From: Enterococcus sp. BWR-S5
GTDB taxonomy: Bacteria > Bacillota > Bacilli > Lactobacillales > Enterococcaceae
Direction: 5' to 3'
Length of the DNA stretch: 64,000 nucleotides
Assembly: GCF_016745255.1 (NCBI RefSeq)
Contig: NZ_JADOEQ010000001.1
Location: 248,001 to 312,000 of the forward strand
Shown: positions 7,236 through 14,064 of the stretch, piece by piece
How positions within the stretch are numbered: position 1 is the stretch's first letter
Layout of the letters: each line of letters starts with the position of its first letter
The notes under the pieces: model-generated
What the model saw: the letters and a program-made list of their open reading frames with translations, nothing else
Told to the model about the DNA's origin: nothing
The model's database searches: none
Program-made: the position numbers and the translations under genes

Positions 7236-8444
7236 GTGGCGAATGCATTTACAAACGTTTTATCAAGAGTTAAAACATCGTGGTGGAAATTCCGACATCA
7301 TCAGGTATTCCATCCGAAGTATTTTCGAGAGCGCAGCTATTGGAAAAGCAATTCAATCTACTTGGATAACATTTTCAATAAGATTGCGACAGATGTTGCG
7401 ATGATGAAATTCAAGCATGTGAAAGTAACAAACACGACAGGAGATAACGGTAAGAATTTAAAAGTCATGGAATGGCAGGAAATGAGCGATTTGTCGCAGT
7501 GTTTGTCAATCAGTCCGAACGACGAAGACACACCAATAGTGTTTTGGTCGAATGTCATTCGAAAGTTGCTGCAGGAACAACTCGCAGTCGTTATTCCGGT
7601 ATATGAAAATGGCACACTGAAAGAAATTCGGTTAGTGGATGATGTTGTGATGATAAATAGTGGGAAAATAACTGTTTTGATTGACGAAGAATCGCAAGTG
7701 TTAGAAGTTGGCTCAGTTTGGATTTTTGAAAATCCTAAAAAGAACCTATCCGCTCAATTGAATCAAATAACTAATATCATCGATGATAACTTGAAAGCAT
7801 TATCAGAGAAAATCAACGAACAGAGTTCAACGTTAAAAGGATTGTTAAAACTTCCAACTACTTTAGCTGATGATGAACTAAAGCAAAAAGCACAGGATAG
7901 AGTGAACAACATTATGGAAGTTGCCGCAAACGGAGAAATTGGCTATTTGGCACGTGATGAAGATTTCGAAGAGTTAACAAACACTTACGGCACAGCATCA
8001 AAAGAAGAACTAGAATTTTTAAAGTTACAACTTTATCAAGCCTTTGGTATTAACGAAAAACTATTCACGTGTGATTATACTGAGGATCAATACCGGGCAT
8101 ACTATCAATCAGTTGTTAAAGTATACTTGCGTGTCATTGAAGAAGAAATCTATCGGAAATACTTTAGCAAAACTGCAAGAACACAAGGGCAACGTCTATT
8201 CGTGTATATTGACCTGTTCGATATTGCGAGCCTTAAGGATTTGAATAACTTTGCTTATCAAATGAAGTACAGCGGAATCATGAATGCTAATGAATTGCGT
8301 GAGATTTTAGGTTATGCAGAGTTTGAAGGTGGCGAAGTATTTGAATCAAATAAAAACGCCGTGCCGATTGGTACGGCTCAGACAGAAGAGAAGCTATTTG
8401 AGCTTGAGGTAAAAATGAGCCAGATTCTTGAGAAATTAAAATAA
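7236..8444 (+). CDS. Phage portal protein (HK97 type)
   Basis: The GTG at 7236 is chosen because AAAGGAGGGG (7221-7230) lies at the right distance. A TTG at 7218, in frame, is upstream of that site and unlikely. The 402-residue product matches HK97-type portals in size and place (terL-portal-protease-capsid), with the mid-protein pattern IYLDNIFNKIATDVAMMKF and the C-terminal NELREILGYAEFEGG typical of the clip/wing end. It forms the dodecameric DNA channel at the capsid vertex. Confidence 0.92.
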   Translation: MANAFTNVLSRVKTSWWKFRHHQVFHPKYFRERSYWKSNSIYLDNIFNKIATDVAMMKFKHVKVTNTTGDNGKNLKVMEWQEMSDLSQCLSISPNDEDTPIVFWSNVIRKLLQEQLAVVIPVYENGTLKEIRLVDDVVMINSGKITVLIDEESQVLEVGSVWIFENPKKNLSAQLNQITNIIDDNLKALSEKINEQSSTLKGLLKLPTTLADDELKQKAQDRVNNIMEVAANGEIGYLARDEDFEELTNTYGTASKEELEFLKLQLYQAFGINEKLFTCDYTEDQYRAYYQSVVKVYLRVIEEEIYRKYFSKTARTQGQRLFVYIDLFDIASLKDLNNFAYQMKYSGIMNANELREILGYAEFEGGEVFESNKNAVPIGTAQTEEKLFELEVKMSQILEKLK

Positions 8445-8468
8445 ACCATTGAAAGGAGGGGTGGATAA

Positions 8469-9068
8469 ATGAGAAATAAGAGCTTTGAAATTGAGACAAT
8501 CAAAGAAGCAGAAGAAGGCAGCTTTCATTTTAAGGGTTATGCAAGTACCTATGATAACGAGGACAGAGACGGCGACAAGATGTTAAAAGGATGCTTTGAT
8601 GCATCAGTAAAAGGAAAGTCGGTTATTCCTATGTTATTCAATCATGACCGGAACAGTGTTATTGGAAAATTGGAAATAGAAGTAGATGAAAAAGGTCTTC
8701 TAGTGAAGGGCTTTTTTAATTTGAACGATGAAGTAGCGAAAAAAGTCTATGACTTAATGAAAATGGGTGCGCTCGACTCTATGAGCGTTGGCTTTTTAGT
8801 GAAAGATTATGAACCGATTGACAAAAACAGACCATTTGGAGGTTGGGAAATAAAAGAAGCCGAAGTCGTTGAAACGTCAATCGTTACAGTTCCGAGCAAC
8901 ACACAAGCCGTCGTTGATGTTGTGAAATCATTTGATGATAAAGAGGCAGCTGCTTTTAAAGAAATCATCAAAGAAGCGGTAAGAGAAGTACAAACGGAAG
9001 AAAAAGCAAAAGAAGCACGAAGAGCAGCTATTTTAAAAACATTAGATAAAGGAGAGGTACACACATGA
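8469..9068 (+). CDS. Prohead protease (HK97 family, U35)
   Basis: The 199-residue serine protease is of the herpesvirus-like phage family. The core motif FKGYASTYDNEDRDGDKM leads to the His region (PMLFNHDRNSVIGK) and the Ser region (GALDSMSVGFLV), and VETSIVTVPSNTQA closes the fold. It trims scaffold and capsid N-terminal segments during head maturation. A strong GAAAGGAGGGG site precedes the ATG. It overlaps the capsid start by four bases. Confidence 0.93.
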   Translation: MRNKSFEIETIKEAEEGSFHFKGYASTYDNEDRDGDKMLKGCFDASVKGKSVIPMLFNHDRNSVIGKLEIEVDEKGLLVKGFFNLNDEVAKKVYDLMKMGALDSMSVGFLVKDYEPIDKNRPFGGWEIKEAEVVETSIVTVPSNTQAVVDVVKSFDDKEAAAFKEIIKEAVREVQTEEKAKEARRAAILKTLDKGEVHT

Positions 9069-10300
9069 ATTTAGCAGACAAAAGAGAAGCCTTGCAGGAG
9101 AAACGTAAGGAACTTGAAAAAGTAGTAAAAGAAAAAGAAACAGTCACTTTAAAATTGAAAGAAGTAACGCTAACAGATAACCAGTTGGCAGAATTGGAGG
9201 AAGAGGCTAGTCGTGTAGCTGCTGCAGTTGATGAACTTGAAACGACCATTTCTGCTTTATCCGAAGATATCACGAACGAAGAAAAGTCGCTCGACGCAAT
9301 CGCAAAAAGAGTAAAAGAAAAGAATGAAAAAACAGGAGGTTCAAAAATGAAGTATTTACAAACGAAAGAAGCGGTTAAAGACTTTGCGGAGCTTTTAGCA
9401 AAAACCGGAGGCGGCGAAAAGTTAAAGCAAGCATGGAGCAACCAGCTGAAAGAAAAAGGAATTACTAATCCGGAGGTATTGCTGCCTCAAGCCGTTGTAA
9501 CGTCTATTACCGATGCCTTTGAAAAATCAGGCTCTATCTTTGCGACATTCAACCATACAGGCTTAACTATGTTGAAAGTTATGCATAATACAAATACTGA
9601 CGATTCATCAAGAGCTAAAGGACACAAACGAGGAAAAACAAAAACTGAGCAAGAGATCACGCTTGCGCCTAAAGAGATTCGTGCTCAATACATTTTCAAA
9701 TACATCACACTAGATAAAGAGACAATCAGAGAGCAACGAGATACAAATGCTTTGATTAACTATGTTTTATCTGAATTGCCTAACCGTATCATTTCAGAAA
9801 TTGAGCGTGCTGCGATGATTGGAGACGGTCGAGCATCAAACGATGATGAACATATTCATTCATACGAGGCGATTATAAGTTCAGATCTTGCTTATAAATC
9901 AACGCAAGAAGAAACGACAAACTTGTTAGAAGATTTAGTAAAAATGGATGCAACTATTACGGCGGATGGTGCACGCTATTTGGTAGTTTCTCGAACAACA
10001 TTAGCGGATTTGAAACTAACTAGTAATAGCGGTGGATTAGTTTTCCCTATTGGTTCTGATATGGCGAGCGCATTAGGCTATGAAGCTATTTTCACCCCTG
10101 ATTTCATGGCTTTGGATGCAGCACCTAAAGCAATTGAATACGTCGGAAATGCGTATAAAGTTGTTGGTGATGATGTTATGGATTCGTACGAAGACTTCAC
10201 ACTAAGTCAAAACAAAAATGAGTATCTTATGGAAATCTATTCTGGCGGAGGTCTTGGTACTTTCAAATCCGCTGCAGTATTAACTAAAGCTACACCCTAA
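9065..10300 (+). CDS. Major capsid protein, HK97 fold (0-frame form)
   Basis: 411 residues. The first roughly 90 are a charged coiled coil, the delta/scaffold domain removed by the upstream protease, and the rest is the HK97 fold (for example NTDDSSRAKGHKRGKTKTEQ as E-loop and SELPNRIISEIERAAMIGDG). The gene ends ACA CCC TAA within a 24-base cassette repeated at the end of the tail tube gene; the +1 frame is open beyond the stop, so a longer capsid form is likely made as well. The start overlaps the protease stop. Confidence 0.94.
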   Translation: MNLADKREALQEKRKELEKVVKEKETVTLKLKEVTLTDNQLAELEEEASRVAAAVDELETTISALSEDITNEEKSLDAIAKRVKEKNEKTGGSKMKYLQTKEAVKDFAELLAKTGGGEKLKQAWSNQLKEKGITNPEVLLPQAVVTSITDAFEKSGSIFATFNHTGLTMLKVMHNTNTDDSSRAKGHKRGKTKTEQEITLAPKEIRAQYIFKYITLDKETIREQRDTNALINYVLSELPNRIISEIERAAMIGDGRASNDDEHIHSYEAIISSDLAYKSTQEETTNLLEDLVKMDATITADGARYLVVSRTTLADLKLTSNSGGLVFPIGSDMASALGYEAIFTPDFMALDAAPKAIEYVGNAYKVVGDDVMDSYEDFTLSQNKNEYLMEIYSGGGLGTFKSAAVLTKATP

Positions 10301-10315
10301 TCAGCCCCGCAATCT
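10292..10315 (+). other. Putative +1 frameshift cassette, capsid
   Basis: The stop TAA (10298-10300) follows CCC. A slip of one base on CCC continues with AAT CAG CCC in the +1 frame. The 24 bases are identical to those at 12520-12543 although the genes are unrelated around them. Listeria phage PSA is known to use +1 frameshifting at the ends of exactly these two genes. Confidence 0.75.
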
Positions 10316-10514
10316 AAACTATTTAGATGTGACAAACAATAGTGTCATACTTGAATGGGATGGAGGACCAGGGGATATAGTGATAGGTTCGAACGTACCA
10401 ACCAAAGACAGCAAAAACGCTGAAATAAAAGCCTATTTAGATGAACAAGATATTTCTTATTTGTCAGGAATGAATAAAGCTGAATTGCTTAAGTTGGCAG
10501 GTGTTGAAACGTGA
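10299..10514 (+). CDS. Capsid C-terminal extension (by +1 frameshift)
   Basis: This reading frame has no ribosome binding site of its own and is open from the capsid stop for 71 codons. It starts NQPRNL, the same as the tail tube extension, with a related stretch (TNNSVILEWDGGPGDIVI versus TKDSVKLKLDGGDGALIL), then ends in a HeH/SAP-like helical motif (NAEIKAYLDEQDISYLSG then KAELLKLAG). The expected product is a minor, longer capsid protein with a surface domain. A GTG at 10329 could start it independently, but no good site precedes it. Confidence 0.7.
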   Translation, partial: NQPRNLNYLDVTNNSVILEWDGGPGDIVIGSNVPTKDSKNAEIKAYLDEQDISYLSGMNKAELLKLAGVET

Positions 10515-10855
10515 AAATATTAGAGGAAATCAAAAATCTTATTGAAGTTGATGTGGAAGAAACCATCTACGATTCTCAGTTACTTTTATATGCGAACTCA
10601 GGGATTCAATACCTAATTAACAATAATGTACCGATTGGAAAAATTGAAGAGAATTCGGAAAGTACCGAGTGGAACGAGATAGACGAGGACGATTATTTGA
10701 TTATCCTAGACTGGTTGCATTTGAGAATACTGCAGCGTTTTGATAGAACACTCATGACAGGAAATCAGACGACAACAGCTACATGGATTGATTCGGAAAT
10801 GACAAACCTTATCTATCAATTGAAATGCAAGTACGATAGGAGTGATCGCTCGTGA
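10511..10855 (+). CDS. Head-tail connector (gp6-like adaptor)
   Basis: 114 residues, GTG start overlapping the previous stop. The all-helical look with an opening typical of gp6/gp15-like adaptors (LEEIKNLIEVDVEETIYDSQL) and the IILDWLHLRILQRFD helix fit the ring that docks on the portal after packaging. The position right after the capsid gene is the standard place. The residue evidence is moderate, the context strong. Confidence 0.78.
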   Translation: MKILEEIKNLIEVDVEETIYDSQLLLYANSGIQYLINNNVPIGKIEENSESTEWNEIDEDDYLIILDWLHLRILQRFDRTLMTGNQTTTATWIDSEMTNLIYQLKCKYDRSDRS

Positions 10856-11160
10856 GATTATCGAGAACAGCAATCACTATTTCATACACGAGCAGAGAAG
10901 AGGTAGAAGCTGGCGTTTGGGAGAACATCGAAAGCCAAAAGACAATCAAGGCAGAACAAGAACAGATTTACCAGCGGCGTATCGACCAGGCGCAAGCTGA
11001 GGGGCTTGCATTAACTGCACGCTTTAGAATACGCAGTAGTTTTTCATCAGGCATAGAAATTAAGTACGTTGAATGGAAAGGCGCACGTTATAAAGTTTCA
11101 AGTGTTGTAAACAATATCGAATCGCATTATATGATTATCGAGATTGGGGAGATGCTTTGA
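10852..11160 (+). CDS. Head closure / stopper protein
   Basis: 102 residues from GTG 10852, overlapping the adaptor by four bases. A small beta-rich protein (TISYTSREEVEAGVW, later GIEIKYVEWKGARYKVSSVV) is the usual form of phage head-tail joining or stopper proteins, which plug the neck until infection. The assignment rests mainly on gene order and size. Confidence 0.7.
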   Translation: MRLSRTAITISYTSREEVEAGVWENIESQKTIKAEQEQIYQRRIDQAQAEGLALTARFRIRSSFSSGIEIKYVEWKGARYKVSSVVNNIESHYMIIEIGEML

Positions 11161-11507
11161 TGGCTAAAAAGTATTTTACACGTGAGCAAATACAATCAAT
11201 ACTTTCGAGCAATGAGTTGCAGGCTAGTGCCAGTTATGCGGACCGGGAGCCAACAGGAAGCCCAGACAATTATATTGTCTATTATCGGTTATCGCCTAAT
11301 GGCTCTTTGACTGCAGACGACCAGATACACATGAGAAAAGTGCTGTTGCAGGTCACACATTATCATAAAAAGAAATTAGACAGTATCGAAGAGTTGATGC
11401 TGTCTAATTTTGCTGTAGAGGCGTTTCAATATGATTTAAAGCAATTAGATACAGATTACCTTGCAACGTATTATAGGCTTGAAATATTAACATCGGGGAG
11501 ATGGTAA
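11160..11507 (+). CDS. Neck protein, probably tail terminator-like
   Basis: The ATG at 11160 shares a base with the previous TGA; 115 residues. The pattern YIVYYRLSPNGSLTADDQIH, then RKVLLQVTHYHKKKLDSIEE and a C-terminal TDYLATYYRLEIL, resembles tail terminator/completion proteins that cap the tail tube. In most phages of this type the HK97-gp10 gene comes before the terminator; here it follows, so the two roles could be swapped or the order rearranged. Confidence 0.6.
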   Translation: MAKKYFTREQIQSILSSNELQASASYADREPTGSPDNYIVYYRLSPNGSLTADDQIHMRKVLLQVTHYHKKKLDSIEELMLSNFAVEAFQYDLKQLDTDYLATYYRLEILTSGRW

Positions 11508-11508
11508 C

Positions 11509-11859
11509 ATGGCAGGCAGTGTTCAAGTAAATCAATTGAATATCAATTTAGAACAAGAAATTTTGCGAGTGTTGAGTAAGACCGGAGAGAAGTGTGCTGC
11601 AGGTATTAAACAGAAGTCGCCTAAAGGGTATTCGGGGAAATATGCTGCTGGATGGACGTCCGAAGTAGACCAGAACGAGAAGAGCGTTACAGTGGGGAAT
11701 GAAGGTGAACATAGTTCGTTGAGCCATTTAATCGAACTAGGACACAGAACACGCTCAGGTAGCAGTGTAGCCCCACAGGAGCACATTAGACCAGAATACA
11801 ACACGAGCAAACAATACTATTTAAGCGAAATGCAAAAGATAGAGATTAGACCGAATTAG
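11509..11859 (+). CDS. HK97 gp10-like neck protein
   Basis: 116 residues, ATG one base after the previous stop. It contains the family pattern KQKSPKGYSGKYAAGWT, then VGNEGEHSSLSHLIELGHRT and PQEHIRPEYN, as in HK97-gp10-like minor tail/neck proteins that join tail to connector. A terminator-like hairpin lies at its end, before the tail tube gene. Confidence 0.85.
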   Translation: MAGSVQVNQLNINLEQEILRVLSKTGEKCAAGIKQKSPKGYSGKYAAGWTSEVDQNEKSVTVGNEGEHSSLSHLIELGHRTRSGSSVAPQEHIRPEYNTSKQYYLSEMQKIEIRPN

Positions 11860-11877
11860 AGCCTAGTCTCTATTTTT
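11841..11877 (+). terminator. Attenuator-like hairpin before tail tube gene
   Basis: AGAGATTA (11841-11848) pairs with TAGTCTCT (11864-11871), one G-U, followed by ATTTTT. The stop codon of the gp10-like gene lies in the loop region. It may trim late transcripts here, or end an upstream message with a new start following. Confidence 0.5.
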
Positions 11878-11901
11878 AATTCAGAAAGGAAGATAAAAAG
11901 C

Positions 11902-12528
11902 ATGGCTAGACAATACGAAACAAGAGAAGTAACGCACGGTAACGCATGGGGAGCATTTTCAAAAATCACTAAGACGGATTCGGGCGAATTAGATACCAGC
12001 GTTGCGCCTACAGTCTTTACAGGCTTGCGTGCTGTATCACTTGATACAACACAAGAGTCAAACCCTTACTACGCAGACAATCAAACACATGTACAGCTTA
12101 GAGGGAACAAGACAACAGAAGGAAATATCACAGTATATCAAATGCCGAAAAAATTTGTTGTGGATCACTTAGGGTATAAAGAAATTGCGGCGACTGGCGC
12201 ATTGATTGATACAGGAAAGCCGGCTAACTTTGTATGGCAGTATATTGAAACAATCACAGACGAATTCGGAACAGAAATCGAGCAATTAACTGTTTACTAT
12301 AACGTTTCAGCATCAGCGCCAACCAGCGAAAGCGCAACCGATGAGGACAGTGTGGAGCCTAAAGAGTTTGAGATTCCTGTAACTGCACAACCGAACAACC
12401 TTGTTGTTGATGATGAAGGGAAAGCAGTAACCTTTATGCAGATTAGAAAGACAGAGGCGAATGCTGCACTGTTTGATTTGGCATATAGTCAAATTATCTT
12501 ACCAGATACAGCAATCCCCACACCCTAA
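11902..12528 (+). CDS. Major tail tube protein (0-frame form)
   Basis: 208 residues, AGAAAGGAAG site and ATG. The N-terminal RQYETREVTHGNAWGAF and the following beta-rich body with TTEGNITVYQMPKKFV and FVWQYIETITDEFG fit the phi13/PSA-type tail tube protein that stacks around the tape measure. It ends ACA CCC TAA in the same 24-base cassette as the capsid gene; the +1 frame stays open for 278 codons. Confidence 0.88.
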   Translation: MARQYETREVTHGNAWGAFSKITKTDSGELDTSVAPTVFTGLRAVSLDTTQESNPYYADNQTHVQLRGNKTTEGNITVYQMPKKFVVDHLGYKEIAATGALIDTGKPANFVWQYIETITDEFGTEIEQLTVYYNVSASAPTSESATDEDSVEPKEFEIPVTAQPNNLVVDDEGKAVTFMQIRKTEANAALFDLAYSQIILPDTAIPTP

Positions 12529-12543
12529 TCAGCCCCGCAATCT
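12520..12543 (+). other. Putative +1 frameshift cassette, tail tube
   Basis: This is the second copy of the 24-base cassette (first at 10292-10315), again placing CCC before the TAA stop (12526-12528) and continuing in +1 as AAT CAG CCC CGC AAT CT. Perfect base identity, including third codon positions, between two unrelated genes suggests selection on RNA or codon identity or recent copying. Confidence 0.75.
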
Positions 12544-13363
12544 CACTTATTCGGACTTAACGAAAGACTCAGTAAAATTAAAATTGGATGGGGGCGATGG
12601 GGCTTTGATTCTAAATGAAGAAACAATAGAAAATGTTAGTTCTCCTTATACCGTGGAGAATTTGACACCCAATACGACCTATACAGCAAAGGTAGTAAAT
12701 GAAGATGGGGAAAGTAATACAGTCACGTTTAAAACAAAAGAAATCACGTATAAAGAAGTCACAATAACGTGCGACTATGTGAACAAGGTAGCTGGTAGTG
12801 TGGTTGAGAATGCTAACATCGCAAAAATGCAAGGTTCGCAAACTTTGCTCAATCCTGATTCTAGTAGCTTCTATGAGCTTACGCAATCACGCTATGACGG
12901 AATAAAAGAATTAAGCGACGGCAAGCGCTACACAGTCACAAATGCGACGATTAACAACAGATTACAGGTTGCTTTATACTACGATGTTTTTTCTGCTTTC
13001 GAAAGCTATGACAGCAACTATTTTAGCGATAGACAAGCAACGACAAACGAAGAGAAGGCAGCTGTAGTCAATCAAGAAGTGATAAAAGCCGTTTCAAATG
13101 TTCACGGTTTCGGTTCGTCTTTAGATTCTACATCATTTAGAACAGCGGTATTTGTTAATGCTGCATGGAGCAATGAAACGGTGACAACAGGCACAGAAAT
13201 TAAACAGAACACAATTATGCTTGATAGCGTGCAAACTGTCTCAGACGGCTTGCTGTGCGTTTTGGTGTATGCAGATGCAAGCGGTGGAACAGCAGAGACA
13301 GCAAGTGCTTTGAATATCGATTACACAAATTTAGAACTAACAATTTTAGTAGAAGAAGATTAG
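12527..13363 (+). CDS. Tail tube C-terminal extension, FN3/Ig-like (by +1 frameshift)
   Basis: Open for 278 codons beyond the tail tube stop, without its own ribosome site. The first roughly 90 residues form a fibronectin-III-like domain (NQPRNLTYSDLTKDSVKLKL, later SSPYTVENLTPNTTYTAKVV). The remaining 190 residues are an unrecognised beta-rich domain that could bind carbohydrate. The product would be a fused minor tail protein decorating the tail surface, as described for Listeria phage PSA. The stop codon lies inside the stem of the next terminator. Confidence 0.75.
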   Translation, partial: NQPRNLTYSDLTKDSVKLKLDGGDGALILNEETIENVSSPYTVENLTPNTTYTAKVVNEDGESNTVTFKTKEITYKEVTITCDYVNKVAGSVVENANIAKMQGSQTLLNPDSSSFYELTQSRYDGIKELSDGKRYTVTNATINNRLQVALYYDVFSAFESYDSNYFSDRQATTNEEKAAVVNQEVIKAVSNVHGFGSSLDSTSFRTAVFVNAAWSNETVTTGTEIKQNTIMLDSVQTVSDGLLCVLVYADASGGTAETASALNIDYTNLELTILVEED

Positions 13364-13385
13364 CTTTCGCTAGTCTTCTTTTTTC
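13354..13385 (+). terminator. Intrinsic terminator within the late operon
   Basis: An 11-bp stem (13354-13364 with 13369-13379, one G-U), TTTC loop, then a T run. It lies between the tail tube and tail chaperone genes and would lower expression of everything downstream, matching the high need for capsid and tube subunits. Confidence 0.85.
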
Positions 13386-13401
13386 TTTAGGAGGAAAACG
13401 G

Positions 13402-13875
13402 ATGATTAAAAAAACGGTTACATATACAGACTTAGAGGGCGACGACGAAATTAAAAAAGAGGAACAGCTGCGCTTCATCTTTACATTACCTGCTTTGAGG
13501 CTTTACGAGCAAAGAACTGGACGAGCTTTCTTTGATGATTACCACAAAGCGTTTACTCGATTTATCGATTTAATTAAAGTATCGGGCGCAGATGTTGACG
13601 ATGTAAAAAACATGACAGAAGAACAGCAGCTAAGCCTATTGCCTATTGTATCTAATCCGGAGGTATTGAAGTTCGTATTGGAGGCAGCGCCGTGTATGTA
13701 TACAGAAGTGGTCGACGGTCGATTTGTTCAGAATGATGAAACAGCATCGAATGCCGAAATGTCTCTATGGTTGATGAACCTTGTAAATGCAGAATTTTTC
13801 GGTGAATTGTTGCAAGAGATTTCTGCCAACCAGGGAAAAGCACCGAAGGGAAACAAAAAGGGAAAAAAGAAATAA
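13402..13875 (+). CDS. Tail assembly chaperone gpG
   Basis: An AGGAGG site precedes the ATG at 13402; in-frame starts further left lie inside the tail tube extension and terminator and are rejected. 157 residues, mostly helical, with a very basic end (KGNKKGKKK). That lysine run encodes A AAA AAG at 13863-13869, a standard -1 slippery heptamer, so a fraction of ribosomes make gpGT. Size, place before the tape measure and the slip site identify it. Confidence 0.88.
   Translation: MIKKTVTYTDLEGDDEIKKEEQLRFIFTLPALRLYEQRTGRAFFDDYHKAFTRFIDLIKVSGADVDDVKNMTEEQQLSLLPIVSNPEVLKFVLEAAPCMYTEVVDGRFVQNDETASNAEMSLWLMNLVNAEFFGELLQEISANQGKAPKGNKKGKKK
13863..13869 (+). other. -1 frameshift heptamer A AAA AAG
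   Basis: In the gpG frame the codons read GGA AAA AAG AAA TAA, giving A AAA AAG in the X XXY YYZ register two codons before the stop. Slipping back one base opens 61 further codons. Confidence 0.88.
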
Positions 13876-14054
13876 AAGTAACTGCAGTAGAAGTTTATCG
13901 AGGCGTAATTTTGAATCGTATTGATCCTTTTTGGGCGGACCAGCAACACTTAAATTACTTGCTTAGTATTTTAGCAGCCGTTTCAGAGACAGAAGAGGAT
14001 AGAAAGCCTAGACAAATGAGCATAGACGAACTTCAAAAAGTTATGACAGATTAG
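13869..14054 (+). CDS. gpT extension of tail assembly chaperone (by -1 frameshift)
   Basis: The -1 frame continues EIKVTAVEVYRGVILNRIDP and ends at TAG 14052-14054, ten bases before the tape measure ATG. The aromatic-rich segment with FWADQQHLNYLLS is typical for the T part. The fusion of about 217 residues recruits tail tube subunits to the tape measure during tail assembly. It has no start site of its own. Confidence 0.85.
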   Translation, partial: EIKVTAVEVYRGVILNRIDPFWADQQHLNYLLSILAAVSETEEDRKPRQMSIDELQKVMTD

Positions 14055-14064
14055 AGGTGGAAAG

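Noticed and set aside
10329-10514. Independent 61-codon gene from GTG after the capsid gene
   Set aside because: No ribosome site; the frame is open back to the capsid stop and the shared recoding cassette explains it better as an extension.
12461-12526. Separate start for the FN3-like protein inside the tail tube gene
   Set aside because: The residues before the NQPRNL junction are out-of-frame tail tube sequence and there is no start signal.
13255-13401. Longer start for the tail chaperone
   Set aside because: It would include the terminator and the out-of-frame end of the previous gene; ATG 13402 has AGGAGG.
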